Shown piece after piece: positions 16,078 to 23,034 of a stretch of DNA of 64,000 nucleotides (position 1 is the stretch's first letter; each line of letters opens with the position of its first letter). The stretch is from Actinomycetospora endophytica (lineage in GTDB: Bacteria; Actinomycetota; Actinomycetes; Mycobacteriales; Pseudonocardiaceae): assembly GCF_021026375.1 (NCBI RefSeq), contig NZ_JAJNDB010000008.1, positions 1-64,000 of the forward strand, given 5' to 3'. The notes under the pieces are model-generated. The model searched no databases. It had not been told where the DNA came from and saw nothing but the letters and a program-made list of their open reading frames with translations. The position numbers and the translations under genes were made by a program.

Positions 16078-16584
16078 GTGGATGTGACCGTGGAGATCCC
16101 GCAAGGGGGACGGAACAAGTACGAGCTCGACCACCAGACCGGTCGGCTGCGCCTCGACCGGCAGCTATTCACCGCGACCTGCTACCCCACCGAATATGGA
16201 TTCCTCGACGGCACCCTGGGCCTCGACGGCGACCCGCTCGACGCGCTGGTGCTCACCGAGGCCCCCACCTTCCCCGGCTGCCTCATCGACGCCCGACCCA
16301 TCGGCGTGTTCGTGATGGCCGACGAGCACGGCTCGGACAACAAGATGCTCACCGTGCCCCGGGGCGATCCCCGCTACGACCACCTGCGCGACATCGACGA
16401 CCTCGCGGGGCACATCCGCGCCGAGATCGCCCACTTCTTCGAGGTGTACAAACAGCTCGAGCCCGGCAAGCCGGTCACCGGGACCCGATGGGCCGACCGG
16501 GAGCAGGCCCGGCTCGAGATCGACGAATCGATCGAGCGCTATCGCCAGCAGCACGCCCGCGGCCACAAAGTCGCGCCGCGCTGA
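16078..16584 (+). CDS. ppa: Inorganic pyrophosphatase, family I
   Basis: It hydrolyses pyrophosphate to two phosphates with Mg, and is a well-known fluoride-inhibited enzyme. The 168-residue length is normal. Motifs: EIPQGGRNKYELDHQTGRLR with the phosphate-binding Lys/Arg, CYPTEYGFLDG, DGDPLDALVL (the family signature with three metal-binding Asp), DEHGSDNKMLTV, and IAHFFEVYKQLEPGK. The start is a GTG directly before GATGTGACC. No aptamer precedes it, so fluoride control, if any, comes through read-through from the operon upstream. It lies 50 bases before a universal stress gene. Confidence 0.95.
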   Translation: MDVTVEIPQGGRNKYELDHQTGRLRLDRQLFTATCYPTEYGFLDGTLGLDGDPLDALVLTEAPTFPGCLIDARPIGVFVMADEHGSDNKMLTVPRGDPRYDHLRDIDDLAGHIRAEIAHFFEVYKQLEPGKPVTGTRWADREQARLEIDESIERYRQQHARGHKVAPR

Positions 16585-16634
16585 CCCGTAGCCAGATCTA
16601 TCCCCAATCCGGAACAAGGAGGGCGGAACAGATC

Positions 16635-17180
16635 GTGCCCGACGAGAACACCCCCGAGGTCGACGACGCGGACCTGCCCGGTCCGGTACTGCACACCCAG
16701 GGGCCCGACCCCGAGCGAGCGCCGTCAGCGCACATCGTGCTCGGCTACGCCGAAGGCGAGCACAGCGACACCATCCTCGGTCTCGCCGCCGACCTCGCCA
16801 CCCGCCTCAACGCCACCCTGCACGTGGTCCACATCGTCGACCTCACCGACTATCCGCTCAGCTCCGATGACCCCGACTGGGACCGCAAGGCCGCCGAGCA
16901 CCTCGCCCAAGAACAGCGCGACGTGCAGACCGCACTGGCCGCGAGCCCGACGAGCTGGACCTACCACGCCGCTCACGGCAGCCCGGTCGCGCTGCTACGC
17001 CAGGTCGCCGACGACTGCGACGCGATGATGTTCGTCGTCGGATCCCGCGGGGAGGGGGCGGGCAGCATCGCCAGCCGCCTGCTGGGACGCCCGTCGGTCT
17101 CCCACGGGCTGATCGCTCACACCCATCGGCCTGTCCTCGTGGTGCCGCCCCGAGCCCACCGCCCCGCCGCGACGCACTGA
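16635..17180 (+). CDS. Universal stress protein (UspA family)
   Basis: The 181-residue protein has a ~33-residue acidic lead, then the UspA fold: AHIVLGYAEGEHSDTILGLA, a helix LATRLNATLHVVHIVDLTDY, VALLRQVADDCDAMMFVVGS and the nucleotide loop GSRGEGAGSIASRLLGRPSV followed by SHGLIAHTHRPVLVVPP. The G-x2-G-x9-G-(S/T) loop is nearly intact. It starts with GTG behind AAGGAGG. Usp genes are among those seen with fluoride riboswitches in other bacteria (established knowledge). Here it follows ppa. Confidence 0.88.
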   Translation: MPDENTPEVDDADLPGPVLHTQGPDPERAPSAHIVLGYAEGEHSDTILGLAADLATRLNATLHVVHIVDLTDYPLSSDDPDWDRKAAEHLAQEQRDVQTALAASPTSWTYHAAHGSPVALLRQVADDCDAMMFVVGSRGEGAGSIASRLLGRPSVSHGLIAHTHRPVLVVPPRAHRPAATH

Positions 17181-17228
17181 CCGGTCGCCACCGTTCCGGC
17201 ATCGACATCAACCACCAAGGTCAACCCC

Positions 17229-17834
17229 GTGAGCCCGATACCCGAGAACTGCGTGCTACTCCTTAGACACGCCGAAACCGCACTCAACAGCGCCGGACGG
17301 CTGCGCGGTCGGCTCGACCCGCCCCTGGACGCCGCCGGGGAGCGGGAGGCCGCCGAACTCGCCCGCACCATCGCTGCCTTCGGCCCCCGGCGGATCGTGT
17401 CCAGCCCGCTGCAACGAGCCACCGCCACGGTCGCGCCGTTGGCGGAGCTGACCGGAGTTCCGGTCGCGAACGACCGGCGGCTGATCGACCGGGACTACGG
17501 GCAGTGGGCCGGTCAAGCGCAACCCGACGCCGAGGCCCAATGGGGCAGCCTCGATCGGGCGCCGGGCGTCGAACCACGCGACGACGTGACACGGCGGATG
17601 CTGGAGGTGCTCAACGAGCAGTGGGACGAGGCACGGGCGGGTCCGGTGGTGCTGATCTCTCACGATGCGACCAACAGCGCCCTGCTCGCAGCGCTCAATC
17701 CTGCGCTCGGCGAGCCGCAAACGATCACTCAGCACACCGCCTGCTGGAACATGCTCCACCATCGTCCCGATTCCGGGTGGGTCATCGATCTCGTCAACCA
17801 GGTCGCCGGCGCCGCACCCGCGCCGAGCTCGTGA
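17229..17834 (+). CDS. Histidine phosphatase (phosphoglycerate mutase-like)
   Basis: The 201-residue protein has the branch-1 histidine phosphatase core: VLLLRHAETALNSAGRLRGR with the phospho-accepting His, PLDAAGEREAAELARTIAAF, SSPLQRATATVAPLA, DRDYGQWAGQ and VVLISHDATNSALL with the second His. RHAE and the shorter insert place it with CobC/PhoE-like phosphatases rather than GpmA. The GTG start lies 48 bases behind the usp stop. The substrate is unknown. A second frame on the opposite strand runs through most of this gene (see 17256-18323). Confidence 0.85.
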   Translation: MSPIPENCVLLLRHAETALNSAGRLRGRLDPPLDAAGEREAAELARTIAAFGPRRIVSSPLQRATATVAPLAELTGVPVANDRRLIDRDYGQWAGQAQPDAEAQWGSLDRAPGVEPRDDVTRRMLEVLNEQWDEARAGPVVLISHDATNSALLAALNPALGEPQTITQHTACWNMLHHRPDSGWVIDLVNQVAGAAPAPSS

Positions 17835-18323
17835 CCGGGCGCGAGCGGCTGTCTCCGTGGGCGGGTAGCCGGAGTCTTCCGGCGTCGTCTCCGGTGTGGA
17901 TGTGGCGGTCAACTCAGCTGATCCGGCTGGTCTCGCTGCGACTTGGCCGGGTGCGGGGAGGCAGCGCCGCCACTCCGCGCACAACGCCCGGAAGGACAGC
18001 GTGTCGAGCACCGACACCAGCGGTCGCGGACCCGAAGGACTCGGTTCCTGCAACACCTCCGATGGAAGCTGCATCTCGATCGGCGCGCCGACCGCCGCGC
18101 CGAACGGGCACATCAGCATCCAGCCCGCCCTCCGCGGGAGCCCGAGTCCGACGTTCTCCCGCGGTTCGGGCAGCGCCGCGGCCGCCCCGGCCACACCCGC
18201 CAACGCGAGCAGCAAAGCCATCACGGCGACCACCGGAGGCGGCGCGACCGCCGCAACGCACATCGTTGCTGCCCCGGCGAGGCACACCAGCACCCAGACC
18301 TCGCTGCCGCTGACCGAGAACAT
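17256..18323 (-). CDS. Riboswitch-controlled membrane protein with unresolved 3' end
   Basis: From the ATG at 18323 the first 50 residues hold two hydrophobic helices (VWVLVCLAGAATMCVAAVA, VVAVMALLLALAGVAGAAAA). Near residue 110 comes VLDTLSFRALCAEWRR, matching the CREWKLSF region of the membrane protein at 2932-3723. Beyond residue ~130 the similarity stops and the expected YLDELxRRDPAGFxRW block is absent. The frame stays open for 355 codons but is antisense to the histidine phosphatase from about codon 164. The 3' end was probably lost by rearrangement. Only codons 1 to ~150 look coding. Confidence 0.5.
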   Translation of the reverse strand: MFSVSGSEVWVLVCLAGAATMCVAAVAPPPVVAVMALLLALAGVAGAAAALPEPRENVGLGLPRRAGWMLMCPFGAAVGAPIEMQLPSEVLQEPSPSGPRPLVSVLDTLSFRALCAEWRRCLPAPGQVAARPAGSAELTATSTPETTPEDSGYPPTETAARARSRARRGCGAGDLVDEIDDPPGIGTMVEHVPAGGVLSDRLRLAERRIERCEQGAVGRIVRDQHHRTRPCLVPLLVEHLQHPPCHVVAWFDARRPIEAAPLGLGVGLRLTGPLPVVPVDQPPVVRDRNSGQLRQRRDRGGGSLQRAGHDPPGAEGSDGAGEFGGLPLPGGVQGRVEPTAQPSGAVECGFGVSKE

Positions 18324-18348
18324 TCCTGGCCTCCTAGTCGAGATCTCC

Positions 18349-18403
18349 GACCAGGGACCATCAGCGGTGCCATTCCGCAGTTGAAGGCGAGTCCCATCAC
18401 CTG
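18349..18403 (-). promoter_or_regulatory. Fluoride riboswitch (crcB motif), copy 7
   Basis: The minus strand reads AGGTGATGGGACTCGCCTT, CAACTGC, a short P3 (GGAATGGCACC) and GCTGATGGTCCCTGGTC. CCTGGTC can pair (one G-U) with GACTAGG of the ribosome site GACTAGGAGG. It controls the membrane protein starting at 18323. Confidence 0.92.
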
Positions 18404-18584
18404 ATGCGGAGGTTACCGTAGCCGAGGTCCGACCCGGTTCAACAAGCGCCCAAAGTTCACAGGTTCGTTTCGCAATGCCCTAGGCCGTCCGGTCATCATC
18501 GCGAAGCCCGCCGGGGCCAGAACTTCACGGCTGGCCCCTTGCATGCCTTCTATCTCGCCCGCCACCGGGCTAGGCTGTGCCTCA

Positions 18585-18638
18585 CAGGCGATGGGACTCG
18601 CCTTCAAGCGCAGGATCCCTGCTGATGGTCCCTGTTCG
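18585..18638 (+). promoter_or_regulatory. Fluoride riboswitch (crcB motif), copy 8
   Basis: CAGGCGATGGGACTCGCCTT, CAAGCGC, P3 (CAGGATCCCTG) and GCTGATGGTCCCTG. GGTCCCTG is complementary with one bulge to CAGGAGGCC ahead of the GTG at 18663. It is divergent from copy 7, 182 bases away, and controls the DUF3040 gene. Confidence 0.92.
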
Positions 18639-18662
18639 GTTCAACCGTGCAGGAGGCCGCAG

Positions 18663-19091
18663 GTGAGATCACGCAGGACGTCAGGGAAAGCCTTCCGCGG
18701 CGCCCAGAAGGAACCGAATCCCTCACGCAAGCTCAGCGGGGCCGAGCAGGAAAGCCTCACGCGACTCGCGGAGCAACTCGCCGCCAGCGACCCCAAGCTC
18801 GAGCGCATGCTCTCATGGCGAGCCGGGCACCTCCGCCGCCCGAGCAGCGACCTCGTGGTGGCACTCGCATTGCTGGTTTGCATGGCGCTCGCGGTAGCGC
18901 CGCTGGTAGCGGGCGCGCTGCTGCACAACTACGACTGGACCGTGCTCGGACTGGTCTGCGCACCGACTCTCGGTCCGACCCTGAGCTGGGCGACCCTTGC
19001 CATGCTCGGTCATATCCCCGTCCGCGGGCACCATGACGCACCGCGATGGCCTGGCGGAGCGCAAGCAAGCGGGTCCAGCGTGACCCGATGA
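18663..19091 (+). CDS. DUF3040-type membrane protein
   Basis: The GTG start is 6 bases behind the riboswitch-controlled AGGAGG. After a ~23-residue basic lead, LSGAEQESLTRLAEQLAASD followed by PKLERML is the DUF3040 signature. Two hydrophobic helices (LVVALALLVCMALAVAPLVA, VLGLVCAPTLGPTLSWATLA) follow. At 142 residues it is somewhat longer than the sister at 14757. It is probably a small inner-membrane protein made in response to fluoride. Molecular role unknown. Confidence 0.8.
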   Translation: MRSRRTSGKAFRGAQKEPNPSRKLSGAEQESLTRLAEQLAASDPKLERMLSWRAGHLRRPSSDLVVALALLVCMALAVAPLVAGALLHNYDWTVLGLVCAPTLGPTLSWATLAMLGHIPVRGHHDAPRWPGGAQASGSSVTR

Positions 19092-20138
19092 CTGAGATAT
19101 TGGTGGCGCGCCCCCGGGCGTAGCCGCCAATACCGAGGAACGCTCCCAACAACGCACAGCGGCCACCACGCCAGCATGGGTCACGTCGTGCACGTGGCGA
19201 CACCACGGCTCTCCTTGGCGCCAGCGCCTCTGATGTCCCGGCGGGACCTGGTGATGCGGACAGGCCGTGATAATCCGGGATATCACGGCCTGCCGCACTG
19301 CCGATTGGTCCGCACCGTTGCGTGGATTGCTGCGTCGTGTCCAAGTCGTGGATCAGCCAGAAGCGTGAGATGTGGGCGGACTCAGGCGACATCGCATCTA
19401 GGCCTGGTCTCCGGGCTCGCCACCCTCGACAAGGGGCATCGCGTCGAGCAGTGTCGAGGTCGTGATCGGTGGCCGGGCCGCCCGCGCTGGGTTGACTCCG
19501 GAGCAGTACGTGCTGCGGTTCGCGGTCGTGGAGTCGGCGCGCCGCCTCGCACATCCAGCACCGGCTAATTCACTGCCCGGACGCCCCAAACGCCCGTCCA
19601 GGTCCGATCGCCGCCCTCGGACACCAACAAGCCCGAGCAACCTGCCAATTGATAACCGGGGAATAGCCAGGATCCCGGGCGGATATTCTCGACGCGTTGG
19701 GAACTCCAGGAGGCGTCCATCTCGTTAGCGTTTCTGCTCAGGGAGTCGGTTCAGGCGACTCGCGCGAGAGGACTCGTGTACTCCGTCGAGCCTAAGGAAA
19801 TTTGTGAAGGACACCAGCCGTTGCGCCTGATTGCACGGCAAGAGTTGGCCGGCCACCCTTCATCGATGAGGCGATCCCTGGCCCCGGGCCGACCGAAGCC
19901 GGTTGCTACATGCGCACGTCCGCTCACGATATGAGATAACAGGCGCAGTCGGGCGTCGATCTCGGCGGGTCCGGTTACACGTGCGGGTGGGAAGCCAGCC
20001 GTGCTTCACGACGATCAGCCAGGGCGAGTACACAACCGAAGGCAGGACTCAGCCTGACGCCGGATCACCGGAGAGCGGACTCGAACCCGATCCCGCGCCG
20101 TCACGAACATCCCGTCGAGATGGATCGAGGCGGTCACC
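19092..20138. other. Long gene-poor stretch with possible remnants
   Basis: No frame has both a credible start and a recognisable product. One segment near 19460-19560 (plus strand) reads like protein (VEVVIGGRAARAGLTPEQYV then LRFAVVESARRL) but has no start codon or ribosome site. It may be a remnant of a small DNA-binding or antitoxin-like protein. One lox-like inverted repeat lies at 19261-19292. The composition fits a decayed mobile-element segment at the island edge. Confidence 0.4.
19261..19292. repeat. Perfect 12-bp inverted repeat with 8-bp spacer (site 1)
   Basis: The arms CAGGCCGTGATA and TATCACGGCCTG are exactly complementary and separated by ATCCGGGA. The inner nine bases of each arm (GCCGTGATA / TATCACGGC) recur at 20575-20600, also with an 8-base spacer but of different sequence. 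The geometry resembles a tyrosine-recombinase core site or a dimeric repressor operator. Confidence 0.7.
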
Positions 20139-20333
20139 GTGGATCTGGTCGACGAGTTGCCGGAACTGGCAATCGTAGCGAGCGGGGTCTTCGTGGTCGC
20201 CGCCCCGACGCCGCTGCAGGTGGTCTGGCTGATCGCGCTCGCTGTCGTCGTGATCGCCCGGCGCCGACTCCGCGGGCTCGGCCTCGGTGACGGGCCTCAG
20301 GGTGGCGGCGGAGGCGGTGGGTTGCGCGTCTGA
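20139..20333 (+). CDS. Small membrane protein, tentative
   Basis: A GTG at 20139 gives 64 residues with a hydrophobic span (LAIVASGVFVVAAPTPLQVV then WLIALAVVVIARRR), which could form two short helices, and a glycine-rich tail. A weak GAGGCGG lies upstream. Codon use is plausible. No family is recognised. Confidence 0.4.
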   Translation: MDLVDELPELAIVASGVFVVAAPTPLQVVWLIALAVVVIARRRLRGLGLGDGPQGGGGGGGLRV

Positions 20334-20574
20334 GGGCCGACCCGGGCGACCTGACCAGGACACAGCCCGGCGTCAGGTCGTCGAGGTTGAATCGTCGTCG
20401 ACGTGACAGGTCCACGTCGGTCTCCTGAGTATCTGAGGAGCGCCGTCCCATCGGCGTCGGTGCCGTCCGAGAGCGGCCTCGAGGTGATGGAGGGCCCCGA
20501 GCGAGGGATAATCGAACGGTCGCCTCCGGAAGCCTTCCCGAGGGCCACCGGATGGACGGACTCCGGACGCCGAC

Positions 20575-20600
20575 GCCGTGATAGGCCCATTTATCACGGC
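20575..20600. repeat. 9-bp inverted repeat with 8-bp spacer (site 2)
   Basis: GCCGTGATA - GGCCCATT - TATCACGGC. The arms are identical to the inner nine bases of site 1 at 19261-19292 and the spacing is the same, while the spacer differs. The surrounding 20334-20687 stretch has no supported gene. Confidence 0.65.
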
Positions 20601-20687
20601 CTATGTGGGCCCCGTTTTCGCGGTGTGCGCCGGCCCGGCCCGGCGGGCCCGCTGCCGGCCCCGCCTGCACACCCACCCCACCCCCGA

Positions 20688-20810
20688 CCGGTCAAGAAGA
20701 TCCTGGCCGGCGCCGACCCCGAGCGAGCTGTGAGTCGAGGAGCGCTGCAGAACCCCGCTGCCCTCGACCAGTTCATTCGGATAGCCGCGTCGCAGCCTGT
20801 CGCGAAGTAG
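20688..20810 (+). pseudogene. 3' gene remnant
   Basis: The last ~40 codons before a TAG read PVKKILAGADPERAVSRGAL then QNPAALDQFIRIAASQPVAK, with convincing protein character. The sequence upstream in the same frame is low-complexity Pro/Arg and has no credible start. It is the C-terminal end of a gene whose body is missing, 14 bases before the TetR gene. The parent family is not recognised. Confidence 0.4.
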
Positions 20811-20824
20811 GTGGGTGAGGGGGC

Positions 20825-21502
20825 GTGAGATCTGAATCGTCGAACGAACCTTCTCTCGATACCCGCGAACGCTTTCTTCGAGCCGCCGCCGTGCTGCTCG
20901 ACGAACGAGGCTACTCCGGTACCCGGCTCGCGGAGATCGCCGAGATCGCCGATGTTCGGACCTCGGCGACCTACCACTACTTCCGATCCCGAGAAGCGCT
21001 GATCGAGGAGGTCGTCCTGTTGGGACAGAACGCCATCACGGATCATGTCGCCGACCGGCTCTCGCGGCTCGAGGACAGCGTTGGTTCGCTGGACCGTGTC
21101 GCGGTCGCCGTTGCTGCCCATCTCGAGATCGCGCTCTCCACCCCAGGCGCGGCGTCCGCGAGTCTCCGTGTCGCCGGTCAACTGCCGGCTGCGGCGCGTC
21201 AGAGCCTCGCCGGCACCCAGCGCTCCTACGGAGAGCTCTGGCGCGGGCTCCTCGCTTCGCTCGCAGACGAGGGACTTCTCGCCCGTGGGATCGACGTGGG
21301 AACCGCGTACCTGCTGGTGATCGGCGCCCTGAATTTCGCTCCGCAGTGGAAGGTCTCCGGCGGCTCCGAGAAGTCGGTGGACGTCGAGTCGTTCCAGCGA
21401 TTCGTCCTGCGGGCGCTGTCCGGGTCTGCCTGCGAGCGCGCCGGGGCCCGGGAGGTCCCGCCGGGGGCAGGCGAACCGGCACCCGGACTCGCCGTGCCTT
21501 AA
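20825..21502 (+). CDS. TetR/AcrR-family transcriptional regulator
   Basis: The 225-residue protein starts with GTG. The N-terminal DNA-binding domain is clear: TRERFLRAAAVLLDERGYSG, TRLAEIAEIADVRTSATYHY and FRSREALIEEVV. A helical ligand-binding domain follows (SLDRVAVAVAAHLEIAL, WRGLLASLADEGLLARGIDV, YLLVIGALNFAPQWK). The next gene, a truncated membrane protein 86 bases downstream, is a likely target or partner. Confidence 0.88.
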   Translation: MRSESSNEPSLDTRERFLRAAAVLLDERGYSGTRLAEIAEIADVRTSATYHYFRSREALIEEVVLLGQNAITDHVADRLSRLEDSVGSLDRVAVAVAAHLEIALSTPGAASASLRVAGQLPAAARQSLAGTQRSYGELWRGLLASLADEGLLARGIDVGTAYLLVIGALNFAPQWKVSGGSEKSVDVESFQRFVLRALSGSACERAGAREVPPGAGEPAPGLAVP

Positions 21503-21588
21503 TCTGACTTAAAATGCGAGGCGGCGCCGACGGGCTGAATCAGAGTCCGGCCCGGCGCCTCGCATCGAGCCGGGAGAAGAGGAGAGGG

Positions 21589-21909
21589 ATGACCCGGACA
21601 GTGCAGCTCGCCTGCGCGTGGAGCGGTCTGGTGGCTCTGGTTGTGGTCCTGGCCGGGTTCACCCTTGCCGGAGTCCTCCCAGTGCCCCCGCGAGCCGACT
21701 ACTCGGCGGCCCAGACGGTCGCGTTCTACGCGGACAACCTGGCCGGGGCGCGGGCCGGCTTCATGCTCGCGAGTTTCGGACTCGGCCTGGTCGCCCCCCT
21801 CGTCGGGGTGATCGCGGTGCAGATGCTGCGCATGGAGGCGCGCACTCCGGTCCTGGCCTTCACGCAGACCGTTCTCGGCGCGGTCACGGTCGCTGGGGTC
21901 GAATGGTGA
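21589..21909 (+). CDS. Membrane protein, apparently truncated at the tRNA
   Basis: The ATG follows GAGGAGAGGG. The 106 residues contain helices LACAWSGLVALVVVLAGFTL, MLASFGLGLVAPLVGVIAVQ and the start of a third (FTQTVLGAVTVAG). Just then a TGA cuts the frame, 20 bases from the tRNA-Arg 3' end. The sequence stops mid-helix, so the rest was probably lost when foreign DNA joined at the tRNA. Function unknown. Confidence 0.6.
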   Translation: MTRTVQLACAWSGLVALVVVLAGFTLAGVLPVPPRADYSAAQTVAFYADNLAGARAGFMLASFGLGLVAPLVGVIAVQMLRMEARTPVLAFTQTVLGAVTVAGVEW

Positions 21910-21928
21910 AACCGCTGGTCAACGTGGG

Positions 21929-22001
21929 CGCCCCCGGCAGGATTCGAACCTGCGGCACCCGCTTTAGGAGAGCGGTGCTCTATCCCCTGAGCTACGGGGG
22001 C
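21929..22001 (-). tRNA. tRNA-Arg (anticodon CCT)
   Basis: The minus strand folds as a 73-base cloverleaf. The acceptor GCCCCCG pairs with CGGGGGC, the D arm is AGCTCAGGGGATAGAGC, and the anticodon stem CCGCT/AGCGG holds loop CTCCTAA with CCT. The T arm contains GGTTCGAATCC. The CCA end is not encoded. Its 3' end faces the accessory region at lower coordinates, the usual orientation for islands integrated at a tRNA. Confidence 0.95.
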
Positions 22002-22191
22002 CCGGGTGCAGCCTAGCTGCACGTTCGTCGTCGCTCGTGGTCCTCCCCGGTCGACCCCCGGCTCACATCCGGTCCACACCGCGTCGTCGGAGCAGTGAAC
22101 GCCGCCGCCGTACCGAAGGCCCTCGTCGCGGCGTCCCGACCTGGGTCTCGAAGGCCGTTGCGCGGCCCTCCGCGCCTGGCAGGATCGACCT

Positions 22192-23001
22192 GTGACCATG
22201 CCGAACGCCGAGGAGCCACCGCGCTTTCCCCGGTCGTCGGCCTACCACCCCGACTGGATCCTGACCGGCGCCAGCGGGGGCGCGAACGCGCTGTGGTTGA
22301 CCGAGTGGCTCGCCGAGGCCATGGAGTTGCGGGCGGGCATGCGTGTGCTCGACCTCGGCAGCGGGCGTGGCACCTCGTCGGTGTTCCTGCACCGCGAGTT
22401 CGGGGTGCAGGTGTGGTCGGTCGACCTGTGGTTCGACCCCGGCGAGCGTCTCGCCCGGTTCCGGGATGCGGGCGTCGAGGACGCGGTGTTCCCGTTGCGT
22501 GCCGATGCGCGGTCGCTGGCGTTCGCCCCGGGTTTCTTCGACGCGGTCGTCAGCGTCGACTCGTTCGTCTACTTCGGTACCGACGACCTCTACGCGAACA
22601 CTCTCGCCCGCTTCCTCGTCCCCGCCGGCGCGCTCGGCATCGCCGGGGCGGGCCTGGTCGACGAGCTGGACGGTCCGGTGCCGGAGCACCTGAGGTCGTG
22701 GTGGGAGCCGAGCCTGGCGTGCCTGCACTCTGCGGCCTGGTGGCGGCGACACTGGGAGCGCAGTGGGCTCCTCGACGTCGAGCGGGCCGACACCATGCCC
22801 GACGGATGGCAGCGGTGGCTGGAGTGGCAGCGCGCGGTCAGCCCGGACAACCACGTCGAGATCGACGCCGTGACCGCCGACCGGGGTCGGAACCTCGGCT
22901 ACGTGCGGGCGGTCGCCCGCCGGCGGGCGGACGTCGAGCCCGACGAGCCGATCACGTCCCTGCCGACCGAATACGTGTCACGGCCCCTCCTGCGGGGTTA
23001 G
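22192..23001 (+). CDS. SAM-dependent methyltransferase
   Basis: The 269-residue class I methyltransferase has motif I in MRVLDLGSGRGTSSVFLHRE, an acidic residue after strand 2 (WSVDLWFDPG), ADARSLAFAPGFFDAVVSVD as motif II/III, and a RFLVPAGALGIAG strand. A long Trp-rich C-terminal part (HSAAWWRRHWERSG) probably shapes the acceptor pocket. The start is GTG 22192 or ATG 22198. The acceptor is unknown. Confidence 0.8.
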   Translation: MTMPNAEEPPRFPRSSAYHPDWILTGASGGANALWLTEWLAEAMELRAGMRVLDLGSGRGTSSVFLHREFGVQVWSVDLWFDPGERLARFRDAGVEDAVFPLRADARSLAFAPGFFDAVVSVDSFVYFGTDDLYANTLARFLVPAGALGIAGAGLVDELDGPVPEHLRSWWEPSLACLHSAAWWRRHWERSGLLDVERADTMPDGWQRWLEWQRAVSPDNHVEIDAVTADRGRNLGYVRAVARRRADVEPDEPITSLPTEYVSRPLLRG

Positions 23002-23034
23002 CCGGTCGGGATCGCTCGACGACCCGGTAAGCCG

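Noticed and set aside
20334-20687. Upstream extension of the 20688-20810 remnant as a full gene from 20403
   Set aside because: The extension is Pro/Arg-rich, crosses the lox-like repeat and lacks a ribosome site. Only the last 40 codons look like protein.
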